From contig CM030943.1 in the NCBI GenBank assembly GCA_018136815.1, forward strand, positions 297,375-361,374: 64,000 bases of DNA. The letters run 5' to 3'. The position numbers were made by a program, and so were the translations under genes. The first letter of the stretch is position 1. Every line of letters starts with the position of its first letter. Below are positions 43,215 to 53,444 of the stretch, one piece after another. The notes beneath the pieces are model-generated. The model saw only the letters and a list, made by a program, of their open reading frames with translations. It ran no database searches and was not told the DNA's origin. The DNA is from Isochrysis galbana. Lineage: Eukaryota; Haptophyta; Isochrysidales; Isochrysidaceae.

Positions 43215-43605
43215 TAGCTCAATTCGACTGATGTCCCACAATTGACGGAACGACACCTTAAAGCGACTAAACTGCTCCAGACGCAACAAAAGGGAGACAC
43301 ATCAGAGTCAGAGTTACTCGAAGTACGGCGAAACCTACGCCACCCACACATACGCAGACGGGCACGCAAGACAAACCAGCAACGACGTAAGGCCTGCCCG
43401 AACCCCACGCTCCGAACCAGGCCCTAGGTAGTGCACCAGGGCCGGACCCCGGAAACCGAAGAATAGAAAAAGGAAAGAAGGGGAAGGGGGGCAGGGGAAG
43501 AGGTGGAAGGAGGGAAGTTAAGGGCGGTGGTTAGCTAGTGTCGGGAGGACCGAGAACTGGTAGGTGTGTAGCCCAGAACCTTCAGATTTTTTTTACTGTT
43601 TTTTT
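43215..43605 (+). mobile_element. LINE ORF end and 3' untranslated region
   Basis: An arginine-rich plus-strand frame (RHLKATKLLQTQQKGD then LEVRRNLRHPHIRRRARKTN) ends at a stop at 43425. It is followed by the LINE 3' end: GTAGTGCACCAG, GGACCCCGGAAACCGAAGA, an AG-rich stretch, GTGTAGCCCAGAACCTTCAG and a T run. The same order occurs at 61215-61375, which lacks the coding part. Confidence 0.65.
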
Positions 43606-43939
43606 CATCTAGGCTTGAAGCTTGAAGAACAAAATGACACAGGGACAGGGATTGAGGATTGAGATGCGCCCAATATTGATATTGATAGTCCGTACAGGCT
43701 CCGGCACGTGGTGCGTAAGCGACACAACCCTCTTCAATGCCGCCCAACCCTTTGGTTGCAGGCCGGGCCAGTACATGTGGGCTGAGCACAATGCCTGACT
43801 CAGGGCCCTAAAGCCTCAAGGGGGCAAAATACCGAGGGGGAGAACAATTGTGCTAGGAATATGCTATTGTAGGCACCGAGTATTGTACTCTATAACTTTA
43901 TCTTTTCTCTTGTCTCTCGTCGTCGACGTGCAGTCCACG
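43606..43939. other. Spacer and leader of TSR1
   Basis: No gene. Open codons upstream of the TSR1 ATG from 43850 are likely leader. Confidence 0.4.
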
Positions 43940-46207
43940 ATGGCCAAGGGAGGCGCAGGCAAGGGCGCTCGCCGCCGCCACCTTGTGCCACGCTCGTCGC
44001 GGTCGAGCATGCCGAGCGCGTCGGCCGTGGGCAAACTTGCCCGGCGCAACATGGCCAAGCAGGCGAGGCAGACAAAGCAGGCGCAGATCCTTGCCTCGCG
44101 CCGCGCTGGAGGCGGTGAAAGTCTCAGCCCACCGCGGGCGCTTGTTCTGGTCAGTGCTGGCGAGGGGGCACAGACCGAGGAGATCGCGGCGCAGATCGTC
44201 TCTCAGTCAGGCAACGCCGGCAGTGCTACCTTCACCGTTAACCGCCAGTGTTTCACCCTTGTGCGGCCTACGAGGCGTGTTGAGGCAGTCCTCGACGCAA
44301 TGAAGGTGGGTGATGTGATGATCCTCGCCATCCCTGCAGATGGAGGGCTTGACACACGTGGCGAGGAGATCGTCGACGCGGTGTGCATGCAGGGCGTCGG
44401 AAGTGTCGTGGGTGTGCTCACTGGCGCAGAGACGCTCACTGAGAAGCAGCGAGTCGCTGCACGCAAAGAGTGGGCGGCTTCGTTGTACGCGCGCTTCCCC
44501 GACCACTCTAAGTTCTTCTGTCTGTCCCAGGATCCAGACTGCTCTGCACTGCTGCGGCACCTGGTGGGTATCACGCCGAAGAAGCTCATCTGGCGCGACC
44601 AGCGCTCATACTTGCTCAGCGAAAAGTATCGATACGAGCCACGCGCAACTACCTCACCAGGCAATGCTATAGCCGGTACTCTGACTGTTGAGGGATATGT
44701 TCGTGGCCTGAGCCTGAGTTCCGAGAGGCTGATTCATTTACCTGGGATGGGCGACTTTTCGGTTGAAAGTGTGGTCCTTTTGCCACACCCTCGCAGTGAA
44801 CTCCGTCAACACGGGGTGAATCCATCCACATCGATGGACGTAGAGGAAGTGAGCGATCGTGCCAAGGGCCGGGTGTTGGTCCCGCAAAAGTCGATGGACA
44901 CCATGTATGAGGCCGAGGGCGATTCGCTGGCTGGCGAGCAAACATGGCCCACAGAGCAAGAACTGGCCGATGTGTCCTCGGCGCGCCATCGCCGGGCAGC
45001 TAAGCGCGATGGTGACTACCAGAAGCTTTGGACTGCAGAGCTAGAGAAGGAGGAGATACTGGACGAGGACGCGGACGTGGAAGAGATGCAGGACGCCGAT
45101 GGGCAACGCCACGCGTGCGTTGACGACGAGGACGACGAGGACGACATGGGGATGGATGCGGATGAAATCGGCGACGAAAATGCTGCACGCCGCGCCTATT
45201 TGCAGGAGAGAGCCGCACGCGATGAAGACGCCCGTTTCCCAGATGAAGTTGACACGCCAATTGACACGCCCGCAAAAGTGCGTTTTGCTCGATATCGCGG
45301 TCTGACGTCACTCAAGTCATCGCCGTGGCATCCGCGCGAGAATCTGCCTCCGGAGTATGCCAAGGTCTACCATTTCGAACATTGGCCCACTGTCCAGCGT
45401 CAAGCCCTCAAAGAACAAGCGGAGGAGGAATCCGAGGATGCAGTTGCCCCTGTCGGCACGTACATCCGGATTGTGCTATGTGTGCCTGCTCATTTTGTGG
45501 ACATCTACGGCTCCTCACTCGAGCTCTTTGGCAACAGCGAGGTCGATCGGCCGCTAATCCTCTCGTCTCTCAACACTTACGAGAACAGGCTCGCAGTAGT
45601 GCACTTCACCTTCTCGCTCACCGCTGCGGCCATGTCGAAGGAGCTGGTTTTGCGGGGCAAGACACCCTTGGTCTTCCACATGGGTTTCCGTCGCTTCGTC
45701 ACGCGCCCCATTTACTCAGAAGACAATCGACGATCCACGAAGCACAAACTCGAGCGCTTTGTGCAGCCTGGAAGACAAGTTGTGGCAACGGTCTACGTGC
45801 CTGCCGTGTATGGGCCGTGCCCGCTACTTGCCTTCCTCCCGAGCAACGAGGCCCAAGCAATGCCCAGCCTCGCAGGCTTACCGGTTGCGAGTGGCGCCTT
45901 GCTGAGCGTTGATGCGGACCGCATTATCCTCAAGCGAATCACGCTCACTGGAGCACCCGTTCGGTGTCACAAGAAAAAGGCGGTTGTTCGCTGGATGTTC
46001 TTCTCTCCCGAAGACGTCCGTTGGTTCAAGCCGGTAGAGCTCCACACCAAGTTCGGACGAAAGGGTCACATCCGAGAGCCTCTCGGCACACATGGCTACA
46101 TGAAATGCTACTTTGACGGGACAATGATGCAGCACGACACAGTGTGTATGTCTCTGTACAAGCGCGCCTTCCCGAAGTGGACGGGGTCCTTCTCCTATCA
46201 AGGTTGA
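43940..46207 (+). CDS. TSR1: Pre-rRNA-processing protein TSR1
   Basis: ATG at 43940 gives a 755-residue, single-exon protein. TSR1 is a GTPase-like but nucleotide-free factor that binds pre-40S particles in the nucleolus and cytoplasm, related to BMS1 and EFL1. The basic N-terminus (KLARRNMAKQARQTKQAQIL) precedes the degenerate G domain (PRALVLVSAGEG, TFTVNRQCFTLVRPTRRVEA, GDVMILAIPADGG) and the AARP2CN-type block (VEGYVRGLSLSSERLIHLPG). An acidic linker (around residues 380-415) leads to the C-terminal RIBIOP_C domain with SLKSSPWHPRENLPPEYAKV, SSLNTYENRLAVVHFTFS, MGFRRFVTRPIYSEDNR, FDGTMMQHDTVCMSLYKRAF and PKWTG. Length is near the usual 750-800. A nearby in-frame upstream start (43850) is less likely because the protein would gain a hydrophobic leader. 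Confidence 0.95.
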   Translation: MAKGGAGKGARRRHLVPRSSRSSMPSASAVGKLARRNMAKQARQTKQAQILASRRAGGGESLSPPRALVLVSAGEGAQTEEIAAQIVSQSGNAGSATFTVNRQCFTLVRPTRRVEAVLDAMKVGDVMILAIPADGGLDTRGEEIVDAVCMQGVGSVVGVLTGAETLTEKQRVAARKEWAASLYARFPDHSKFFCLSQDPDCSALLRHLVGITPKKLIWRDQRSYLLSEKYRYEPRATTSPGNAIAGTLTVEGYVRGLSLSSERLIHLPGMGDFSVESVVLLPHPRSELRQHGVNPSTSMDVEEVSDRAKGRVLVPQKSMDTMYEAEGDSLAGEQTWPTEQELADVSSARHRRAAKRDGDYQKLWTAELEKEEILDEDADVEEMQDADGQRHACVDDEDDEDDMGMDADEIGDENAARRAYLQERAARDEDARFPDEVDTPIDTPAKVRFARYRGLTSLKSSPWHPRENLPPEYAKVYHFEHWPTVQRQALKEQAEEESEDAVAPVGTYIRIVLCVPAHFVDIYGSSLELFGNSEVDRPLILSSLNTYENRLAVVHFTFSLTAAAMSKELVLRGKTPLVFHMGFRRFVTRPIYSEDNRRSTKHKLERFVQPGRQVVATVYVPAVYGPCPLLAFLPSNEAQAMPSLAGLPVASGALLSVDADRIILKRITLTGAPVRCHKKKAVVRWMFFSPEDVRWFKPVELHTKFGRKGHIREPLGTHGYMKCYFDGTMMQHDTVCMSLYKRAFPKWTGSFSYQG

Positions 46208-46970
46208 TGTCAGCCCTCCCACGATTGTGTTGCACGGAAATAGAAAATGCTCAGACGAGTGCGGCCCGGTTGACTAGGGTGGGCATCGTGCAAGATGATC
46301 TAAACAATAGACTACGGCAAGACGACCGAAAGGGCCTCAGGAGAACTCTATTCGTCTTCACAGATGTATACAAGGTGGTGGCTATACTGTGTAGGCCCTG
46401 CGCACGGTGGGCAGTGCGTGCAACTGCAGCAACGGTCTCGGACCTTGCGTCCCTAGGTCCAAGTCGGCCTTATTAAGTGAAGACTGGTATCAAGTGGCCG
46501 TCTCTTCGCCTAGGGCTTTGTTAGGGAGAAATGTTGGAAGTTTGCGAGAGGGTCCTCACGAGTACACCCCAAACCACTCTGTTTTCGGTTGAATGAAGGA
46601 CATTTGGATTAGCACACCACACCGCATGCACATGGCACGCACGCAAGCCACCACTGGCACTTGAAGCGCGCACAGCTGTCGCAAGCACCATTTCCGCGCT
46701 ACTCATGATGGATGATGGTGTCATTTCAAGGCCAAGGTATTCAGCTGTTTTATACTCTTTTGCTGTGTATGTGTGCGGGCAGCTGAATGGTGAAGCAACC
46801 ACGTATCCAGTGTCGCTTGGCTCTTGGCTTTGGCCCCAATACCTAACCAAGAACACCTAGGACACGAGGACCCTCTCGCGCGCGACCCTCACTCTTTTCA
46901 TGAAGAATGTGAAATGCGAAGCTGAAAGTTAGGTGGGATCTTGGGACTTTACGCTTTATACTACTTTACA
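46208..46970. other. 3' region of TSR1, no gene seen
   Basis: Anonymous sequence with no long frame of recognisable product. Confidence 0.4.
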
Positions 46971-46974
46971 CATA

Positions 46975-47655
46975 AAAAAAATCTTCTTAAAAAAACCCGC
47001 TACGTGTGCGGCGTGAGGCAGTGTGCTAGTGTACCTCCCTACTACCCAACCTTAACCCCTAACAACCCCCTCCCCCTTCCCCAGTTCCCTCATTAGCGGA
47101 GAAGCTGGTTCCGGGGAGGCCGCGCGCGCTGCTTCGGCCAGGAGTTGGAGAGAAGGGGGCGGGAGTCTGTGGGTCGTCCTTTGCTTTCGGTGTTAGCTTT
47201 GGTTATTCTCCCTTAAGTACTTTAGATTCCTTCTTTAATAACTGCTGTGATTCCTACCCAGAAAATTTAGCTGCTTTAGGTGATGTGTCGTAGGTCTAGC
47301 CCCCTTGCCGCTTGCAAGAGGTCCTCCGACGTTCCTATGTTGAAATTCTTGTCCACCGTGTACAGCGGGCTTATCATTTTCTTAATGTGTTTGTTGCTCG
47401 GGGCGTGTAACCCCATATTCTCCCGTTGTTTTTTTAGCCTCTGAAAGAAACCGACTTTCGCCGTTACTAGGGGGTATTCCATATGTCTCGGGCCTTTGTA
47501 GCCGCCTTCCCATCTGGCCGGCGGGCCTTATGGCGGGGGGAGAAGGGCCGGGGAAGTGGGGGTGTAGAAAGTTTCCTACGTGAGTAGAAAGTAGAGGGTC
47601 CACGGCCGCGTGTGCGGTGAGACTATTAAAAGGTTTATTTATTCCTTTTTCATCG
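46975..47655 (-). mobile_element. Internally deleted LINE: D leader, ORF end, E trailer
   Basis: On the minus strand a D leader (from 47650) joins a coding stretch (RHMEYPLVTAKVGFFQRLKK ... MISPLYTVDKNFNIGTSEDL) ending at a stop at 47276. The E module then runs to 46975 and ends AAGAAGATTTTTTTT. E is also present at 53445-53650 in the same relation to LINE coding sequence. The copy shows that D is a 5' and E a 3' untranslated region of one LINE family. The coding stretch has no domain I can name. Confidence 0.65.
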
Positions 47656-47689
47656 GTTTCGGGGATGCGGCCCGGATGCACTACGCACT

Positions 47690-47835
47690 ACCGCCCGGTA
47701 TCACTCTGACACCTGGCTCGTCGGGCATGGCGGGATTCCGGGACTGAAACGTTGTGCCCAATTAGCTAGTGGGGTTGGCTAGTTTAGCTAATTGGCTTAA
47801 AATAACATTAATGATTATTTTACTTTACTTTCCTT
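47690..47835. repeat. Leader piece of the 35169-36045 element
   Basis: GACACCTGGCTCGTCGGGCA, then CCCAATTAGCTAGTGGGGTTGG and AATAACATTAATGATTATTTTA match 35940-36040. Confidence 0.7.
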
Positions 47836-48191
47836 TGTCTTTGAAGCAATTTCAGTTCTAAGCTTAGAGTGATTTAAGTTTTAATTTTGCCATCCGGGGT
47901 AGCAATTAGTTAAGACTAGCGCTCTGCCTAAGGTTGCTTGTGTCAGTGCGCCTTTTCGGCAATGTGCTGCGCTCTCCTCGTTCGTTCCGGGCGTCGCCAC
48001 CACAGCGGGTATGCGATTTCTTACACAATCATACGATGCGATCAAATTTGGGGGATAGGATGAGACAAATGAGAGATGTACGATGAGCATATGATCATCA
48101 CAAGCCGCCCCTTACCCGGATCTCCGTCTCATCTCACATTTTGATCTCATTAGCATCTCTCATCACGACATCCGACTCTTGAATCCCAACT
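47836..48191. other. Spacer downstream of the MAPR gene
   Basis: No gene seen. Confidence 0.4.
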
Positions 48192-48971
48192 CTAGCGAAT
48201 CATCCCAACGGTGGGATACTTTGCGGTGAGCTTCTGGTACCAATCGTCCAACACTTTCAGGTGGTCCTCATCGACACCAGTAAGGTCGTTGTGTGCATCC
48301 TCTTCCTTGAGTGACATCATCGCAAAAGCTTTGCTGCAAGTCCAAACAAAGGCAATAATACGTTTGCAAGAAAAGTGCATGATGTCCAACAATGGCAGGG
48401 GTAGAGGGCGAGCAAAATGAAAAAATCGGAGTCGGGATGCGCTGCCCGCGGGCATGGAGGGTGGCGAGACGTACCTGGCGTCTTTGCCAGCAAAAACGCC
48501 GTACGGACCACCTGGGCCGTAAAAGTCGCAGCCGCTAGTCACATCGATGACGCGACCCTTGAGTGCGAGCAGCAGAGGCTTGTATGGGTTGGTGCCGTTG
48601 TATTGCAGTAATCTGGATGTTCACACAGAAGTGTCAGCACAACTTCCCCACCTCCAACCCCTCCTCCGCCCTCTCCCCCTCGAACTGCCCCTCCGCACTC
48701 GCCGCCACCAACGTCACTCCCTACACCCTTGCCGCCATGACTCCCTCCGCCCTTGACGCCTAAGACACCACACTGGGCGTGGTGTGGGCAGTGGCACGCA
48801 CTCGTCTTTGGTAAACTCCTTTGGATTCTTCTGCAATCTCTGCGACTCGGCGGCAGCTGCGTCGCGTGCGCGCTTCTCCTCGAGCGCAACCCTCCGTTTG
48901 GTGGCCCATCGGCGGAAGAGCACCAATGCGCCGGCGCCCAGGATCCAAACCCACCACGGGAGCGACCACAT
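48192..48971 (-). CDS. Membrane-associated progesterone receptor (MAPR/PGRMC) family protein, three exons
   Basis: Exons (minus order) 48971-48802, 48612-48475 and 48333-48192 join in phase through GT-AG introns of 189 and 141 bp, giving 149 residues. An N-terminal membrane segment (WSLPWWVWILGAGALVLF) is followed by a basic and acidic linker and the cytochrome b5-like domain: EFTKDELLQYNGTNPYKPLL, LALKGRVIDVTSG, FYGPGGPYGVFAGKDASKAF, MMSLKEEDAHNDLTGVDEDH and LDDWYQKLTAKYP. The tyrosines of FYGPGGPY are those that ligate heme in this family. Such proteins bind heme and assist P450 enzymes in the endoplasmic reticulum. Exon limits are supported by continuous family homology at both junctions. 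Confidence 0.92.
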
Positions 48972-49079
48972 TTTTCCACCGTAGCGCACCTCTCCCTTCT
49001 CTCCCCCGTCTCTTTCGGGATCGATCCGATACTGTACTCTCTACTCAGTAACACATAAAACACGGTGAGAAGCAGGAAA

Positions 49080-49260
49080 GTCAGAGTTTTCTTGTTGTGT
49101 GAGTATAACCTTAGTGCTGTGGTCCGTAGCTCTCGACGGCAACGGAGCCCCTACCCCGCGATGGGGTATTCTATGCGCGGTTGGTGCATGGCTCGTCCAG
49201 TGTATGTGGCTAGGCGTCAGAGTTTTCTTGTTGTATGAGTATAATCTTAGTGCTGAGGGA
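49080..49260 (+). repeat. 135-bp repeat plus start of a second copy
   Basis: TCAGAGTTTTCTTGTTGTGT, GAGTATAACCTTAGTGCTG, GGAGCCCCTACCCCGCGATG and GTGTATGTGGCTAGGCG; a second start follows at about 49217. The unit is present inverted at 51577-51712. The frame SITLVLWSVAL ... CAVGAWLV.CMWLG is kept in both copies. Confidence 0.75.
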
Positions 49261-49468
49261 CCGAAGCCCTTAAGCCTAGGGCGGTCAAACAGGGGCTTTT
49301 CAACTACTAGTAAGGGTTGGGCTGCATTTTTTGACCGTGGCGCGATGCCCAATAAAAAACCTCCCGGGGGGGCTACCTGACGCTACGAAAATCTTCGCCA
49401 AGAAATGGTGCGATTCGCCCCCCCTCTCTCCCCCTCCGTCACGCGCGCTCACGCTCTACCCGTAAAGA

Positions 49469-50136
49469 ATGGGCGGTCGCGCCCGCGGGGGGATCGGTTC
49501 CTTTATATCTAAGCTACAATCGGCATTTGATTCCCGCCCGATGCAGCGCCGTGTCGGGCTGCCGACAGTCCGACCACCCCCTGACCCTTTGGCATCATTG
49601 CCCGCGCAGCCCACCGCCCAGCTCCTCACAGCGAGCGCACGCGGCTACCCTGGCTACCAGAGGCCCCATCCCGACCATCCCGACCCGCCCCTCGCAGGAT
49701 TCGCCCTCTCTCGAACTCGGCATCGAGAACCAGGACCAGCTCGCCAACGCGGCCGTCCACGCGTGGCTGACGAGCCTGCGCATTGAGGCTGCCTACGCGG
49801 CCATCCTCTCTCGGACAGTGCCAGATCCGGCATTGATCGATGAGGCGAGACCCGTGGATGGCCTCAGGACGGGCCTTGTCGTGGCGCTCTACGCTGCGGC
49901 GGGCAGGAAAGGCCAAGATCCTGCCAGAGCGCCTCATAGCGCATCTCGCGGGAACCCACCACCCAGAGCTGAAATCATTTTCTGCCGCTGGGTGGTGGCC
50001 TTGGCAGGTGGCATTAGAAATACTTTATGCTGTTGTGACGCGCGACGGCGCAACGAAAGCACTCCGGGCACGCGGAGCTCGCGAAGCGAAGAAGCACACC
50101 AAGGTCTTGGCAATACTTGACGCAGAAGTCAAGTAG
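49469..50136 (+). pseudogene. Unidentified coding remnant with two frame changes
   Basis: Protein-like stretches lie in three successive frames: MGGRARGGIGSFISKLQSAF from 49469; then DSPSLELGIENQDQLANAAV, HAWLTSLRIEAAYAAILSRT and LRTGLVVALYAAAG; then KILPERLIAHLAGTHHPELK, ALEILYAVVTRDGATKALRA and a stop at 50136. I recognise no family. The frame changes near 49700 and 49905 could be decay or unrecognised introns. It sits within an inverted-repeat pair (49080 and 51577). Confidence 0.35.
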
Positions 50137-50455
50137 AGCCGTAGACCGCGGAGCCGACGCGGCGTCCATCAACATCCGGTGGGCAGCTGAGACGGGGGCT
50201 TTGACAGTCCGCCGCCAGGCCTCAAGTAAGCATCGGCCAAAGCGGCGGCGGCGACGGCCCAGTAAGTGGGGGCGGCGGCGGCGGCGGCGCTCCCTCGGCG
50301 ACGTCAGACGTCAACGTTCAAAGGGCGCCACGGATGGCTGACTGAGACGAGGATTCTGCGCGCGGCCTGCTCGATTGGCGTGGCCAGGGCCCAGCCCCAG
50401 CCTCCTCTGCCCCCTGAGCTGGCCTCCAGGAGCCTCCAGGGGCCGCCAACGTCGT
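50137..50455. repeat. GGC-rich microsatellite and family A fragment
   Basis: GGCGGCGGCGACGG-type repeats at 50240-50295 and a family A piece (CCCAGCCCCAGCCTCCTCTG then CCCCCTGAGCTGGCCTCCAG) at 50388-50455. Confidence 0.6.
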
Positions 50456-51005
50456 GGCGTGTTTGACTATTGTGTCCCATGTTTCTAAGAATTTGTCTCT
50501 TGGGATATATTCCCCCTGAAATTGTATATACGTGTCGTTGTTCCTGAGGTATTTTGCGTGCATTCTTCGCTGCTATAAGGCGCGGTCGCCGCGTGGTCTT
50601 TGAATACGTTGTGTATGGTGTTGCATTCGAGCTTATTCCATAGCTTTGCCCACTTGGGGTTTATACTAGGTCCCGGGTGCGTTGGGCTACCCCACATGGG
50701 TTGTGAGAGTGCTCCTTCTCTACTTACATTTAACGATGTGAGTTTTAGTTCACGGATGTTGTTTAGCGCCAGCTTCCAGAACGCGGGTGGCTGTTGCCAG
50801 CATGTCGGCTTTGCACGCGTCGTTCATGATGCTACGCGGGCGCGGCCCGCCGGCTCCTGTGCCCACCTGACTGGGGGGGTCGTCCTGGCGCGGTCGCTTC
50901 GGCGACCGCGGCGTGTCCGTGAGCTCTTCGTCCATCATGGCGAGGGCAGCGGCAGCGAGAGCGGGCGGCGGCGCGCGCTCCATGACCCTATCGTTTTAAC
51001 GATAG
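50456..51005 (-). mobile_element. LINE ORF1-like start with hairpin leader
   Basis: Minus strand: a perfect hairpin (CTATCGTT-AA-AACGATAG, 51005-50988) and GGTC precede an ATG at 50983. The frame opens MERAPPPALAAAALAMMDEE, has a nuclear-signal-like SPKRPRQDDP, and continues through LATATRVLEAGAKQHP. After frame changes it reads NPKWAKLWNKLECNTIHNVF and YIQFQGEYIPRDKFLETWDT. It resembles an ORF1 (gag-like) region but has no zinc knuckle that I can see. The copy is decayed. Confidence 0.6.
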
Positions 51006-51009
51006 TTGG

Positions 51010-51576
51010 CAGTTATCAGTTATGTGAGGGGGAGATCGTATCTTGAACCGTCGAGATCGAATCTTCCCCATAGCAATGGCAGTCTTCCTGCTCGTGTTGA
51101 GCGAGTTGTGGAGACCATGCCGGCCCGGGATGACCTTTCCGCGTGATGGCGTCCGGGGGGATTCGACGAGGATCGTCCTGCCCGGCGCCGTGGTGCAGAG
51201 CGGACGGCCGTTGCTTTCGTCGCACGACCCCCACAGCCGTAGAAGTAAGAGTTGAGGGGTGCTTGGAGTGATTCGATGTGGTAAAGTGTCCTTCCCACCC
51301 TTGAACTGGTGAATGCTTGCGGATCTGGCCTCGGCCACCACTGAAGAATTTGTGTAGATTGACCATATTGTCCAGGTCCCACCAGTTGTGGGAACGTGTG
51401 GCCCGCTCGGCAGCCACAAATTCGAAGGAAAGATTTTCATCGAATGCGTCGAGTCCATTCGATGATGTGTTGCACCCTTGAGCGTCGACGCGCGCGCTGG
51501 TGTCATGGAGATTGCGGTGACCTCTCGGCGGGGGTACCACGTTAGAACTTATAGCGTCGTATGACATCTTGTTAGC
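51010..51576 (-). pseudogene. Unidentified coding remnant
   Basis: A minus-strand frame reads MSYDAISSNVVPPPRGHRN, FDENLSFEFVAAERATRSHN and WWDLDNMVNLHKFFSGGRGQ before degrading. It opens directly inside the inverted 135-bp repeat at 51577-51712, whose own frame runs into it. No family recognised. Confidence 0.3.
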
Positions 51577-51715
51577 TAGCATTCCTAGCCACATACACCG
51601 GACGAGCCATGCGCCAACCGCGCATACCCCCATCGCGGGGTAGGGGCTCCGTTGCCGTCGAAGGGCTACGGACCACAGCACTAAGGTTATACTAACACAA
51701 CAATAAAACTCTGAC
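51577..51715 (-). repeat. Inverted copy of the 135-bp repeat
   Basis: CCTAGCCACATACACCGGAC, CATCGCGGGGTAGGGGCTCC and GCACTAAGGTTATACTAACA are the reverse complement of blocks at 49080-49215. Confidence 0.75.
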
Positions 51716-51977
51716 GCCCGGATAGGAAGGGAGCGGCTAGCTAGTGCGAATGGGACTGCACAGTACTCTATTACTACATTGCTATTCCGTCGTACTAGTA
51801 CACGTGGTGCACGCGAGGGTAGCGAGCGAGCGCCGAGCAGAAGGTCTCGCTGCACATCCTCGGCCACATCTCTCTCCTTCCACGCCTCACTGTACATCGT
51901 CGGGCACAACTCTCTCCTTCCAGACTCCTTCGCACCTCCCTGTAGCGGGCTGGATCCCCAAAATATCAGTGGCGCCG

Positions 51978-53138
51978 ATGGCTGCCGCGACATCGGCCGT
52001 CGTGGAGCCAGCCGCTGAGCATGGCCACTCCCTTAAAGGAGATGAGCTTGAGGCCTGCCTCATGCTCTTGCCGCTCGCCACACTACTCAGCTGCCGGAGG
52101 GTCAGCACTGCATGGCACGCCGCTGTGAGCAGGGTGGTGAGTTCAGAGGGCTGGCAGGCGCAGATACCACTTGCCACGCTGCTAGAGCAAAGCGCCCCTA
52201 CAGCCGCAATTCAAGCCCGGCTGGCCGCTGCTCCATGGGAGGCGCACTTGCTAGATCGAGCTGGACGTACCTTTGTCCACGTAGCGATCTTGCGCCGCGT
52301 GCCCCCTGCAACCCTGCTTATCCTGCTACAGGCATATCCAGAAGCCGCTCACATTGTAGGTCCGGGCAAGATGCTGCCACTCCATGCAGCAGCCAGTGTT
52401 GGCGCAATTCCTGAGGTGATGGCGGCTGTCATCGGTGCAAATCCTGAGGCAGCTCGCTCCCCGAGCAAAGGCCACCGCCTGCCCCTACATCATGGCGCAC
52501 TGTGCCACACCATCCCACTGTCGTCCATGGAGACCCTGCTGCGTGCAAACCCAGCTGCTGCTATGGCAAAGGCGTGTGATGGTTGCCTTCCGCTCCATTT
52601 AGCAGCCGGCTCCTCACGAGCCATTCCGGAAATTGTGACGCTCTTGCTGGCCACAGCCCCTGACTCCGCGAGAAAGCGCGGGCGGGAGGAGATGTTACCT
52701 TTGCATCTTGCTGCACACGCCGGTGCACCATCCTTGATTATCCGTCTTCTTCTCGAAGCCTATCCAGAGGGCATACGTGTGCCCGACCAATCTGGCGCGC
52801 TGCCTCTTCATCGCGCAGTGGAGGCTCGCGCACCAGCAGTACTCATCAAATTGCTAATGGAAGCTTACCCTCTCGATGCGTCAACATGGAGCTTAGCTCA
52901 GCTGCTGCGGCTGGGGAAGGCAGGTGAACATATGGTCCTCGACAAAATCGCCGCCGACCCCTCACATGTTCTACGAGATGAGGCGAGTGGGAGATGTGCC
53001 GTAGACCTTGCAATATATTACAACGCATCGCCACATGTTGTCCAAGCATTACTAGATGTCACGCCAGCAGTGGCTAATGTGTATGGTATACTTGAACAAC
53101 TCGAATGCATGATGCCTGTCGACGACAATGTTGAATAG
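51978..53138 (+). CDS. Ankyrin-type repeat protein with F-box-like N-terminus, 386 residues
   Basis: The first ATG in the frame is at 51978. Residues about 20-55 (ELEACLMLLPLATLLSCRRV, STAWHAAV) look like a degenerate F-box. From about residue 95 at least six helical repeats follow, with the pattern LPLHxAxxxxxP...LLxAxPxAA: MLPLHAAASVGAIPEVMAAV, LPLHHGALCHTIPLSSMETL, CLPLHLAAGSSRAIPEIVTL, MLPLHLAAHAGAPSLIIRLL and ALPLHRAVEARAPAVLIKLL. Such LPLH repeats are common in protist ankyrin proteins. A role as a substrate adaptor for ubiquitination is inferred from the F-box-like part only. Confidence 0.8.
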   Translation: MAAATSAVVEPAAEHGHSLKGDELEACLMLLPLATLLSCRRVSTAWHAAVSRVVSSEGWQAQIPLATLLEQSAPTAAIQARLAAAPWEAHLLDRAGRTFVHVAILRRVPPATLLILLQAYPEAAHIVGPGKMLPLHAAASVGAIPEVMAAVIGANPEAARSPSKGHRLPLHHGALCHTIPLSSMETLLRANPAAAMAKACDGCLPLHLAAGSSRAIPEIVTLLLATAPDSARKRGREEMLPLHLAAHAGAPSLIIRLLLEAYPEGIRVPDQSGALPLHRAVEARAPAVLIKLLMEAYPLDASTWSLAQLLRLGKAGEHMVLDKIAADPSHVLRDEASGRCAVDLAIYYNASPHVVQALLDVTPAVANVYGILEQLECMMPVDDNVE

Positions 53139-53444
53139 CCCCTGATTCATATCAGATGCAGTGTTTTTTGGTGCGTGCATGGCGCGAGGCAGCAGGTGCA
53201 CATGGCATGTCCAGCACTTACGGCATCTCCCACCTAGCAGCCACCCTTTCGTTACAATAGTATGAGTGCACCATAGAGAAACTCCCTTACAAGAATATGA
53301 GACGAGATTTCGGCCTTTGGCCTTTCGTATCCTTTGGGCGATCGCGCCTGCCTACCGGGACTGCACTCTGCACTCTAGCAGGCTGGCTCGGCTCCGCCCT
53401 TCCTGCGGAAAAGGTTTTTGTTTGTGGGTCCTCAAACTAACAAT
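53139..53444. other. Spacer after the ankyrin-type gene
   Basis: No gene seen. Confidence 0.4.

Noticed and set aside
46594-46856. Minus-strand 111-codon frame downstream of TSR1
   Set aside because: No recognisable domain, no supporting splice signals; lies in 3' flanking sequence.
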